Shown: positions 38,475-47,404 of the stretch, in pieces
How the letters are laid out: each line of letters starts with the position of its first letter
Numbering within the stretch: position 1 is the stretch's first letter
Origin: Mariniflexile litorale
GTDB lineage: Bacteria > Bacteroidota > Bacteroidia > Flavobacteriales > Flavobacteriaceae
DNA: 64,000 nucleotides
Direction: 5' to 3'
Assembly: GCF_031128465.2 (NCBI RefSeq)
Contig: NZ_CP155618.1
Location: 381,501-445,500 of the forward strand
Notes under the pieces: model-generated
Told to the model about the DNA's origin: nothing
The model's input: the letters and a program-made list of their open reading frames with translations, nothing else
Database searches by the model: none
Made by a program: the position numbers and the translations under genes

Positions 38475-41400
38475 ATGACAAACTTTTTATTTTTTAAGAG
38501 ACAACACATTAAACCTCTGGGATTTTTTATTCTCATGTTTATGGTTTGTACAGGAATGAATGCACAAAGTACCATTACGGGATCAGTCTCAGCTTCTGAC
38601 GGGCCAATACCTGGTGCTAATGTAATTTTGAAAGGCACAAACACTGGAGCGGCTACTAATTTTGATGGTGAATTTGTACTAAATAATGTACCAGCTAACG
38701 GCGTTTTGGTTTTTAGCTTTTTAGGTTACAAGACCAAAGAGGTATTAATAAACGATCAAAAACGAATTAATGTAATACTTGAACTTGACACCGCTGCTTT
38801 AGACGAAGTTGTTGTGATAGGGTATGGTACACAACGAAAAGAATCTGTAACGGGTTCTGTTGCTTCAATTAAAGGAGAAGAAATGCGCGATGTCCCTTCT
38901 GCCAATATTACTCAATCTTTACAAGGTAGAGTCTCAGGGGTTGAATTTGCGCAAAGTTCTACAAAACCGGGAGCTTCTATGCAAATTCGTGTGCGTGGTA
39001 CACGTTCATTAAATGCTAGTAACGATCCTTTAATTGTATTAGATGGTATTCCTTTCGCAGGTTCTATTACCGATCTAAACCCCACCGATATAAAAAGCGT
39101 TGACATTCTTAAGGATGCTTCTTCAACAGCTATTTATGGGTCTCGGGGGGCTAACGGTGTCATATTAGTTACTACGAATAAAGGAAGTAAAGGACAAGAA
39201 GCTAAAATAAGCTATACTAGCTATTTTGGTGTTAAAAATATTTTTGCTAAATATCCTATGATGAATGGTGAACAATTTGTTAAACTTCGTACAGAAGCAA
39301 ATATTTATCAAAATCCTGGTTTAGATGAATCAAATGATGTGAATACCGATTGGCAAGACTTACTCTTTGGTACAGCCACAGTAACAAGTCACGATATAGG
39401 TATTTCTGGCGGCGGTGAAAAAAGTAACTATAATTTTGGTTTAGGTTATTATAAAGATGAATCTGTACTTCCTGGTCAAGATTACGAACGTATTTCACTA
39501 CGAGCATCTATCGATCAAGAAATAGGCGAATATATTAAAGTTGGTTTTACAACAAACAATAACTATTCAGTTAGTAATGGTAACAGCTTAGGCATCTACG
39601 GTACTTTAAATTCGTCACCTATATCAGATCCTTATAATGATGACGGGTCGTTAAAAAGAGTGATACAAATGCCTGCAGACCCACAGTGGGTATATACACG
39701 AAATAGTATAGAAGCTTTAGGTGATCGTTATATTGATCAGACCCGAAGTTTAGGATCTTATAATTCAGTATACGGTGTGGTTCAAATTCCAGGTATCGAA
39801 GGTTTGAGCTATCGTATAAATCTTGGGTTGAATTATCGTCAATCCAATAGTGGTTATTATCAAGGTGAAGGTGTTTTTAGTGATAATCCTACAACTGTAT
39901 CATCGGCTGCTATTAGCAATTCTCATACTACCAGTTGGACCATTGAAAACATCCTTTCTTATGATCGCACCTTTGCAGATAAACATAACTTTAATGTATT
40001 AGCATTATATTCTTCTGAAGAAAATTCATATAATAAATCGCGAATTACAGCCAAAGATATTCCTACAGATTCTTTTCAATTCTACAATCTGGGGCGTGCT
40101 AATGAACAACCTGTAGTTGATCCTAAAGAACAATTGTACTCTGTTAGTGGATTACAATCTGTAATGGGGCGTTTAATGTATTCTTATGACAACCGCTATA
40201 TGCTTTCAGCAAGTTACAGAACTGATGGATCCTCAAGATTAGCTCCAGGGCACAAGTGGGTTTCATATCCAGCTGTTTCTGTTGGGTGGAACATTCACAA
40301 TGAATCTTTTATGGAAGATGTTAGTTTAATAAATTCATTAAAACTACGTGCTGGTTATGGCACCACTTCTAACCAATCTATCGATCCTTATTCTACCCTT
40401 GGTCAATTAGGGACTACCCCATACAATTATGGAGACACTTATACAACTGGATTTAGTATATCAGAATTACCTAACCCTGATTTAGGTTGGGAAAAATCTA
40501 CAACAATGAACTATGGGTTAGATTTTAGTATATTAAATAACCGCTTATCTGGTACAGTAGATTATTACAATACAAAAACCACAGATCTTTTATTTAGAGT
40601 TGCTTTACCACAAACATCTGGAGTTGGTAGTTACATGGCAAATATAGGCGAATCGGAAAATAAAGGGCTTGAGTTTGCTCTTAATGCAGTTATATTAGAC
40701 AATCCAGATGGTTTAACATGGGATGTGGGTATTAATGTTTACACAAATAAAAATGAGCTTACAAAACTAGCATCTGGTCTTGATAGAGATGAGAGTAACT
40801 GGTGGTTTGTAGGCCATCCAATAGATGTGATTTATGATTATAAAGCTGTAGGTCTTTGGAATCAAGACGATCCTCAATATCAATATTTAAAAACATTTGA
40901 ACCAGGTGGTGCTGCAGGTATGATTAAAGCTGAATATACTGGTGATTATAATCCTGATGGTTCCCCTGTTCGAGCTATCGGTCCCGATGACAGACAAATT
41001 ATGAGTATGCAGGCTGATTTTCAAGGTGGGTTTAACACCCGTTTAACTTACAAAAGTATCGATTTAAGTATTGTAGGTACTTTTAAAAGTGGCGGACTAC
41101 TTATTGCCACACCTTATGGATCCAATGGATACCTAAATATCTTAACTGGTCGTAGAGGTAATATAGACGTGGATTACTGGACACCAGATAACACAGATGC
41201 TAAATTTCCGAAACCAGGTGGTATAGGAGGTGATCAACCTAGGTATCTTAACTCATTGTCATATATTGATGCTTCATATATGAAAATTAGAACGATTACA
41301 TTAGGTTATAATTTTGAACAAAGCGAATGGTTTAAAAATACTGGTATTGATAAATTGAGACTTTATGTAACAGCACAAAACCCATTTGTATTTTTCTCAC

Positions 41401-41564
41401 CTTACAAAAAACTCTCTGGTATGGATCCAGAAACCAATTCATTTGCTAATGAAAATTCTGCTGTGACTATTGGTGCAGATGACCAAAGAAAGCGTTTGTT
41501 AACTATTGGTACAAATACACCAACCACAACGAACTATGTAGTCGGTCTTAATATCTCATTCTAA
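38475..41564 (+). CDS. SusC/RagA TonB-dependent outer-membrane transporter
   Basis: The protein has 1029 residues. A signal peptide (LMFMVCTGMNAQ) is followed at once by the carboxypeptidase-like domain (GSVSASDGPIPGANVILKGT), TonB-box region DEVVVIGYGTQ, plug (RVRGTRSLNASNDPLIVLDGIP; SSTAIYGSRGANGVILVTT) and a barrel ending in NISF. No STN domain, so no sigma signalling. The SusD partner starts 10 bp after its stop. The first about 115 residues and the promoter are nearly duplicated in the next SusC (44240). It imports xylan oligosaccharides by context. Confidence 0.94.
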   Translation: MTNFLFFKRQHIKPLGFFILMFMVCTGMNAQSTITGSVSASDGPIPGANVILKGTNTGAATNFDGEFVLNNVPANGVLVFSFLGYKTKEVLINDQKRINVILELDTAALDEVVVIGYGTQRKESVTGSVASIKGEEMRDVPSANITQSLQGRVSGVEFAQSSTKPGASMQIRVRGTRSLNASNDPLIVLDGIPFAGSITDLNPTDIKSVDILKDASSTAIYGSRGANGVILVTTNKGSKGQEAKISYTSYFGVKNIFAKYPMMNGEQFVKLRTEANIYQNPGLDESNDVNTDWQDLLFGTATVTSHDIGISGGGEKSNYNFGLGYYKDESVLPGQDYERISLRASIDQEIGEYIKVGFTTNNNYSVSNGNSLGIYGTLNSSPISDPYNDDGSLKRVIQMPADPQWVYTRNSIEALGDRYIDQTRSLGSYNSVYGVVQIPGIEGLSYRINLGLNYRQSNSGYYQGEGVFSDNPTTVSSAAISNSHTTSWTIENILSYDRTFADKHNFNVLALYSSEENSYNKSRITAKDIPTDSFQFYNLGRANEQPVVDPKEQLYSVSGLQSVMGRLMYSYDNRYMLSASYRTDGSSRLAPGHKWVSYPAVSVGWNIHNESFMEDVSLINSLKLRAGYGTTSNQSIDPYSTLGQLGTTPYNYGDTYTTGFSISELPNPDLGWEKSTTMNYGLDFSILNNRLSGTVDYYNTKTTDLLFRVALPQTSGVGSYMANIGESENKGLEFALNAVILDNPDGLTWDVGINVYTNKNELTKLASGLDRDESNWWFVGHPIDVIYDYKAVGLWNQDDPQYQYLKTFEPGGAAGMIKAEYTGDYNPDGSPVRAIGPDDRQIMSMQADFQGGFNTRLTYKSIDLSIVGTFKSGGLLIATPYGSNGYLNILTGRRGNIDVDYWTPDNTDAKFPKPGGIGGDQPRYLNSLSYIDASYMKIRTITLGYNFEQSEWFKNTGIDKLRLYVTAQNPFVFFSPYKKLSGMDPETNSFANENSAVTIGADDQRKRLLTIGTNTPTTTNYVVGLNISF

Positions 41565-41574
41565 AAAAATAATT

Positions 41575-43554
41575 ATGAAAAGAATACAAATTAAAACATT
41601 TATAGCATCAACAACCTTAATGGTGTTGGTTTTGCTTGGTTGCTCAGATATTTTAGAGGAACAACCACGTAGTATTTATACCCCCGAATATTTGAAAACT
41701 GAAAAAGGTATATTTGGAGGATTAACCGCTTTATATGCACACACCCGTAACTTTTACGGTAGCGGTTATTATTTGTCTGGGGTGCAGTCTGGTACCGATG
41801 AAAGTACTTGGGGACAGAACGTTAACAATGATGCAAAAAATGCCGATTTTTCTGGAGTAGGAAACCTTTCTTCTCAAAACAATCCTTATGGTGGAATTTG
41901 GGGAGTGTTTCCAAATATTAACACTGCTAGTGGAATTATCGAAAATGGAAAGGCCATTGGCTCAATTTCTGATGCATTAATAGCAGAAGCTAGATTTTTT
42001 AGAGCATTCGATTACTTTTTGTTAGTACAAAATTTTGGAGGAGTTCCTTTAGATCTTGGTGCCGGAGAATTAAAATTTAATACATCAATAGTTCGTACAT
42101 CTGTACGTAACACCGTTCCTGAAGTTTATACAAAAGCTATTTTTCCAGATTTACTACAAGCTATAACAGATTTACCTGATGAAAATTCTAGAGCCACAGG
42201 AACTGTAAATAAAACTGTTGCACGTTTATACCTGTCTCAAGCTTATTTAACGTATGCCTGGTGGTTACAAAATCCAAATAACATACCTACTTATCCAGCG
42301 GCTCCTAGAACCGATCCCGATGGTCATGACGCGAATTGGTATTTTCAGCAAGCCTATGATATAGCTGCGGATGGGATTAACATGCGTCCTGGTTCTATAG
42401 GTTTACTTGATTATTATTACGATGTAAATGAAGGATCAAACGACCGTAATAAAGAAATGCTATTGTATGCAGATCATACAGAAGGTAGTGATTTGTATAA
42501 TGGTGCTGTTGTTTCTGGATGGGGGTCTGGTGGTTCTCCTGGAAATTTTGCAGGATGGTTGGCAACATGGGATTATACGGCAATAAGAAGTGCTACCACA
42601 CCTGGTGCCACAACTAGTGGTTATAGTATTGGTTCTGTGGGACGTGAAGCTGTGCAGCCTCATGGGCGCCCATGGACCGGCTTTGCTCCTACACATCAAA
42701 CCATTAAAAATACGTTTGCTGATAAAACAAACGATTCTCGTTATGATGGTTCTTTCACAACCGTTTACCGTGGCAACTGGCAAAGAAATGGAAATACAGC
42801 AACTACATTATACAATGCTAATGGCTTGCCAGTTCAAATGGAAGACCCCATATTAACTTTTATAGATATAGACAATCCTGCAATTGTTTACCCAAGTGAT
42901 GCTGGTAAAAGTGGTGTGGGTGCTGGTGAATTACCAGGAAGATCAGATTGGATAGTAACCCCTACTGGAATAAGCAGACTCATGTTTCCGGGTCTATGGA
43001 AACTTGGTCCTTATCGTACTGATAATGGAAATACTTTAGGACAAGCAAACGTTACTTATACACGTCCTTTCCCAATTGCAAAATTTTCTGAGCTTTATTT
43101 TATAGCCGCAGAAGCAGCTGTAAAAGGAGCTTCTACATCAGCAATAGACGGTACAAATGGAAGTGCCTTAGCGTTAATAAATGTAATTCGTGCTCGTGCA
43201 GGCAAATGGCGTTATGACAACAACGCTAAAACTATCAAAATTCAGGATAATAGCGCTGCAATGGTGAATGCTACCATTAGCCCTATTACTATTGATTACA
43301 TTTTAGATGAACGTACCCGTGAATATTATGGTGAAGGAAAGCGTTGGTATGATTTAGCTCGTACACAAACATGGCACACAAGAGCTGCATCTTACACTAT
43401 TTGCGGAACGAATAAAGGAGATCATACTCCTGTAATTGTTCCTCGTACAATTCCATTAACAGCATATTTACGCCCCATTCCACAAAGTCAATTTGATAGA
43501 ATGGAAGGTACTGATGCTAATATTGCGGCTTATCAAAACCCCGGTTATGAATAA
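41575..43554 (+). CDS. SusD/RagB family lipoprotein
   Basis: The protein has 659 residues, longer than the usual 500-550. The lipoprotein cysteine is in VLLGCSDIL. SusD marks are LIAEARFFRAFDYFLLVQNFGGVPLDL (about 140-165), KFSELYFIAAEAAVKGA, INVIRARAGKW and the C-terminal YILDERTREYYGEGKRWYDLART. Extra length lies in the middle, with inserts such as the AWWLQNPNNIPTYPAAPRTDPDG segment. It captures glycan for the SusC encoded 10 bp upstream. A strong hairpin terminator follows 53 bp after its stop. Confidence 0.93.
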   Translation: MKRIQIKTFIASTTLMVLVLLGCSDILEEQPRSIYTPEYLKTEKGIFGGLTALYAHTRNFYGSGYYLSGVQSGTDESTWGQNVNNDAKNADFSGVGNLSSQNNPYGGIWGVFPNINTASGIIENGKAIGSISDALIAEARFFRAFDYFLLVQNFGGVPLDLGAGELKFNTSIVRTSVRNTVPEVYTKAIFPDLLQAITDLPDENSRATGTVNKTVARLYLSQAYLTYAWWLQNPNNIPTYPAAPRTDPDGHDANWYFQQAYDIAADGINMRPGSIGLLDYYYDVNEGSNDRNKEMLLYADHTEGSDLYNGAVVSGWGSGGSPGNFAGWLATWDYTAIRSATTPGATTSGYSIGSVGREAVQPHGRPWTGFAPTHQTIKNTFADKTNDSRYDGSFTTVYRGNWQRNGNTATTLYNANGLPVQMEDPILTFIDIDNPAIVYPSDAGKSGVGAGELPGRSDWIVTPTGISRLMFPGLWKLGPYRTDNGNTLGQANVTYTRPFPIAKFSELYFIAAEAAVKGASTSAIDGTNGSALALINVIRARAGKWRYDNNAKTIKIQDNSAAMVNATISPITIDYILDERTREYYGEGKRWYDLARTQTWHTRAASYTICGTNKGDHTPVIVPRTIPLTAYLRPIPQSQFDRMEGTDANIAAYQNPGYE

Positions 43555-43606
43555 ATTTATTCATAGTTCTACTCATAAGAGTTAGTTTATTTTTAGTTTT
43601 TTTCAG

Positions 43607-43646
43607 CTACCTAAAGTCTTTAAAAATAGTCTTTAGGTAGTTTTTT
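43607..43646 (+). terminator. Rho-independent terminator of susCD operon 1
   Basis: CTACCTAAAG (43607-43616) pairs perfectly with CTTTAGGTAG (43631-43640) around a 14-base loop, followed by six T. It lies 53 bp after the SusD stop. Confidence 0.85.
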
Positions 43647-43665
43647 ATTAGAAAACCATTGATAA

Positions 43666-43804
43666 AAAAGAGGCTGTATGAAAAGTGTTATTCTGAGTCA
43701 TATTGAGCCTGTCGAAATATTCAAACTTATTGATAATCCATATCAGTTTCGACAAGCTCAACCTGAAAAAGTAAATAAAATACACTTTTAAGACAGCCTC
43801 TTTT
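43666..43804. repeat. Nested palindrome, REP/MITE-like element
   Basis: A 139-bp imperfect palindrome without coding capacity. The outer arms AAAAGAGGCTGT (43666-43677) and ACAGCCTCTTTT (43793-43804) pair over 12 bp. Inside, AAAAGTGT (43681-43688) pairs with ACACTTTT (43782-43789), and GAGCCTGTCGAAA (43705-43717) pairs with TTTCGACAAGCTC (43747-43759) with one mismatch. The GAGC(C/T)TGTCGAAA core resembles short repeats scattered in flavobacterial genomes, as far as I recall. Only one copy is in this window. Confidence 0.65.
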
Positions 43805-44092
43805 ATTTATAAAAAACAAATATTTATATTCTATATGAATATAGTATCAAGCCATTATATCATAGTTAATAGAAACTATCACAGAATGTTTATGAGTTCC
43901 TTCTTTTGACAAACATGAACATAGTAATACAAATACGACTTCTCTTCTTTTTTACAAATAGACTATTGCGACACTTAATATTATAAAGGGTTTTTATTGA
44001 TTTCTGATAAAGATATCTATATATTTCCTGGTCACCATTATAACCTTTGAAAGTTCATATATCCAGTTAAATAGGCATCATAAAACTTTAAC

Positions 44093-44132
44093 GCAACCGA
44101 TTGTTTTTTTTCAATTTAATTCTTTATATTTG
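44093..44132 (+). promoter_or_regulatory. Operator and promoter of susCD operon 2
   Basis: GCAACCGATTGT at 44093-44104 is the palindrome in reverse orientation. TATATTTG at 44125-44132 matches TAnnTTTG exactly with a 20-bp spacer, so the operator again covers the -33 position. The leader is 107 bases. Confidence 0.6.
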
Positions 44133-44161
44133 GTTAATATGAAGCATATTTAAGATAAAAT
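44129..44161 (+). repeat. Leader segment duplicated from the upstream susC promoter
   Basis: This 33-bp segment is identical at 31 of 33 positions to 38363-38395. It begins at the TTTG of each -7 element. The likeness continues more weakly to the start codon and then strongly through the first about 115 codons of both SusC proteins. Confidence 0.75.
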
Positions 44162-44239
44162 AGCATAGATTTTAAATGTTACAGGGTTTTACTACACAAC
44201 TATTACTAATTATTAACATTTTTTTAAAACTTAATTTTT

Positions 44240-47200
44240 ATGACACACTTTTTACTTATTAAAAGCAGACATACTAAACAGTTAGGATTTTTAATTCTAA
44301 TGTATATGTTTTGTACTGGGATGAATGCCCAAATATCGGTATCTGGAAACGTTTCTGATGTGGATGGTCCTATTCCTGGAGTAAATGTAATTTTAAAAGG
44401 CTCTAATAATGGAGCCGCAACAGATTTTGATGGAAAATTTACGATTAGCAATGTTCCATCTAACGGAGTTTTAGTATTTAGCTTTTTAGGCTATAAAACC
44501 ACTGAAGTATCTATTAATAACCAACAAGAAATCAATGTAACACTTGAAGCAGATACAGCAACGTTAGATGAAGTTGTAGTGATAGGCTATGGCGCTGTGA
44601 AACGAGGTGATTTAACAGGTGCTGTATCATCTGTTTCTAGCGAGGCTATAAGCCAATCAGTTTCTACTACTATTGATCAGGTTTTACAAGGGCGTGCAGC
44701 TGGTGTCCAACTTCAGCAAAATAATGGAGCGCCTGGAACGTCATCATCTATACGTATTAGAGGTATAAGTTCATTGAATTTATCAAACGAGCCGATTTTT
44801 GTTATTGATGGCGTTATTATAGATGGTTATTCAGGATCTAATGATAATCCGTTATCAGCTATCAACCCATCAGATATTGTTTCTATGGATGTGTTAAAAG
44901 ATGCTTCTGCAACTGCTATTTATGGGTCTAGAGCCTCAGGTGGTGTTATTATTATTACGACTAAACGAGGTAAAAAAGGACAACTATCAATGACATATGA
45001 TACTTATATAGGTTGGCAAGAATTACCTAAAAAATTAGCTGTACTTAATTTACAAGAGTATGCTATACATAAAAATACACGTGCCGATTTAGGAATTGTG
45101 CAGCGTGATAATAATTTTATACGTCCTGATTTATTAGGAGAAGGAACCGATTGGCAAGAAGAATTATTCAACAATGCCATGATGCAAAGTCATAACTTGT
45201 CTGTTGCAGGAGGTACAGAAAAAAGCACCTATGCCTTAGGAATTGGTTATTTAGATCAAGAAGGAACGGCTATTGGTTCAGATTTTAATCGTTTTAATTT
45301 AAGAGGTGTTATTGATACTCAGGTAAAAGACTTTTTGAAAGTGGGCGTTAATTTAGCATTTTCCAATTCTAAACAAACAACAACTATTAATGATTGGGCT
45401 TTAATTCCAACTGCACTAAAGCAAACCCCAAATGTGGCTGTTCGTAATGCCGATGGTTCATTTGATGGGCCTGATACAGATCAATTTGTACAAAACAATC
45501 CAATTGGTTTGGCTTCAATTAATGATAATCATAATGAAAAAGCAGGATTACGAGCCAATACTTATGCCGAAATAACATTTATGAAGGGTCTTACACTTAA
45601 AACCACCTATGCTTTAGATTATGGTTTTGGAAACACCTATCAATTTAGACCATCATACACTTTTGGAGCTATAAATAATACCATTAGAGAAAGTACCCGT
45701 TCAAAATCTTATAATAAATTTTGGAGTTGGAATAATATTTTAACGTATGACAAGCAATTTGATAAACATAATATTACAATGATGCTTGGTCAAGAAATGC
45801 AGGAAAATCATTGGGAATATTTAAGTGGTTATAGATCAGGGTTTCTTACCAACGGAGCTACCGATTTAGATGCAGGTGATGCTACAACAGCCAAAAACGA
45901 AAATAGAAGCGGCACGAGTGCAATTAAATCCTATTTTGGAAGATTTTTATATGCTTTTGATGACAAATATTTATTAACCACAACCTTGCGTAGAGATGGC
46001 TCTTCAAAATTTATAGAAGACAATCGTTGGGGATGGTTTCCATCTGCAGCTTTAGCTTGGAAAATTTCTAATGAAAATTTTTTAAAAAACAGTAGTACAA
46101 TTAATAACGTTAAGCTTCGTTTAGGTTGGGGAGTTGTGGGAAATCAGAATGTGCCTAATAATGCTTATACATCAACTTATAGAGCTGTTGCTACAAACTG
46201 GGGAACAGGTTTGTTAGCTGGAAATACAGCGAATACTGATTTAAAATGGGAAACAACATATTCTAGCAATGTAGGTTTAGATCTTAGTCTTTTTAATAAT
46301 CGGATAGAATTGATTGCTGATGTTTATTATAAAAAAACAAAAGACCTTTTATTAGAAGTCCCGCTTCCTGCCTTTGTAGGAACCTCTGGAAACGGATCTA
46401 CATCTGCACCGTGGGTAAATATTGGGTCTCTTGAAAATAAAGGATTAGAACTTACTTTAAATACTGTGAATTATGATATAAAAGATTTTTCATGGAATTC
46501 TAACTTTATTTTTTCTCTTAATAGAAATAAAGTGCTATCGCTTAATAATGAAGCAGGCGTTTTAAACAAAACGCTTCAACAAGGTTCAGATGTTACAAAT
46601 GTTACACGTACCGCTGTTGGGCAACCAGTTGGTCAGTTTTATGGATATAAAGTGATTGGGCGTTTCGAAAATGCTACTGATTTTTATTATAAAAATGATA
46701 ATGGAGATATTATACCAACAGCATTACCAGCAAATATGGGAATTGGTGAAAACGGTGTTTGGATAGGCGATTACATATTTGAGGATAAAGACAATAGTGG
46801 TGTTATAGACGAAAGCGATCTTCAATATATTGGTAATCCAGCACCAGATTTTACATTTGGTATAGGAAACACCTTTACTTATAAAGGCTTTGATTTAAAC
46901 GTTTTAGTAACGGGGTCTTATGGTAATGACATTGTGAATTATCAGCGTCGCTTTTTAGAAAATCCTAGAGGAAATACGAATTTGTTAAAAACAGCTTTAG
47001 GTTATGCGCAATTAAGCTTAATTGACCCTAACGGACCAAATGATTATCGGAACGTACAAATTACAGGTGGTGACTCCTACATGCCTCGTATAGCGGCATC
47101 TTCGGGAGCATCAGAATCTAACTTCCGTTTTAGTGATCGATTTGTTGAAGATGGTTCTTACGTAAGAATTAAAAACATTTCTTTCGGGTATAATTTTCCT

Positions 47201-47398
47201 CAAGAATGGATTTCAAAGTTCAACCTTCAAAATGTAAAAATTTATGCAAACATGCAAAATGTATTCACATTTACTAAATACACAGGTTATGATCCTGAAG
47301 TTGGTTCTATAAACCAAGATGCGCTTTTAACAGGTATTGATAACGGACGTTATCCTTCACCAAGTATACTTACTGTTGGATTAAATGTTAAATTTTAA
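44240..47398 (+). CDS. SusC/RagA TonB-dependent outer-membrane transporter
   Basis: The protein has 1052 residues. Signal peptide (LMYMFCTGMNAQ), carboxypeptidase-like domain (GNVSDVDGPIPGVNVILKGS), TonB-box region DEVVVIGYGAV, plug (RIRGISSLNLSNEPIFVIDGVI; ATAIYGSRASGGVIIITTKRGKKG) and barrel ending in NVKF. No STN domain. Gene order SusC-SusD-glycan-binding protein-GH10/CBM matches the well-studied xylan locus core of Bacteroides ovatus type, so this is most likely the main xylo-oligosaccharide importer. The N-terminal region was probably copied from, or to, the SusC at 38475. Confidence 0.95.
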   Translation: MTHFLLIKSRHTKQLGFLILMYMFCTGMNAQISVSGNVSDVDGPIPGVNVILKGSNNGAATDFDGKFTISNVPSNGVLVFSFLGYKTTEVSINNQQEINVTLEADTATLDEVVVIGYGAVKRGDLTGAVSSVSSEAISQSVSTTIDQVLQGRAAGVQLQQNNGAPGTSSSIRIRGISSLNLSNEPIFVIDGVIIDGYSGSNDNPLSAINPSDIVSMDVLKDASATAIYGSRASGGVIIITTKRGKKGQLSMTYDTYIGWQELPKKLAVLNLQEYAIHKNTRADLGIVQRDNNFIRPDLLGEGTDWQEELFNNAMMQSHNLSVAGGTEKSTYALGIGYLDQEGTAIGSDFNRFNLRGVIDTQVKDFLKVGVNLAFSNSKQTTTINDWALIPTALKQTPNVAVRNADGSFDGPDTDQFVQNNPIGLASINDNHNEKAGLRANTYAEITFMKGLTLKTTYALDYGFGNTYQFRPSYTFGAINNTIRESTRSKSYNKFWSWNNILTYDKQFDKHNITMMLGQEMQENHWEYLSGYRSGFLTNGATDLDAGDATTAKNENRSGTSAIKSYFGRFLYAFDDKYLLTTTLRRDGSSKFIEDNRWGWFPSAALAWKISNENFLKNSSTINNVKLRLGWGVVGNQNVPNNAYTSTYRAVATNWGTGLLAGNTANTDLKWETTYSSNVGLDLSLFNNRIELIADVYYKKTKDLLLEVPLPAFVGTSGNGSTSAPWVNIGSLENKGLELTLNTVNYDIKDFSWNSNFIFSLNRNKVLSLNNEAGVLNKTLQQGSDVTNVTRTAVGQPVGQFYGYKVIGRFENATDFYYKNDNGDIIPTALPANMGIGENGVWIGDYIFEDKDNSGVIDESDLQYIGNPAPDFTFGIGNTFTYKGFDLNVLVTGSYGNDIVNYQRRFLENPRGNTNLLKTALGYAQLSLIDPNGPNDYRNVQITGGDSYMPRIAASSGASESNFRFSDRFVEDGSYVRIKNISFGYNFPQEWISKFNLQNVKIYANMQNVFTFTKYTGYDPEVGSINQDALLTGIDNGRYPSPSILTVGLNVKF

Positions 47399-47404
47399 AA
47401 AAAA

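Larger units (their letters stand above)
43555..44239. other. Long intergenic region between the two plus-strand susCD operons
   Basis: This 685-bp gap holds, in order, a terminator (43607-43646), the palindromic element (43666-43804), about 290 bp in which I see nothing (43805-44092), the operator (44093-44104), the promoter (44125-44132) and a leader resembling that of the previous susC. Confidence 0.6.

Noticed and set aside
42395-42856. Open frames opposite and out of frame with the second SusD
   Set aside because: Low-complexity His/Thr/Asn-rich translations antisense to or overlapping a conserved SusD gene; no evidence of coding.
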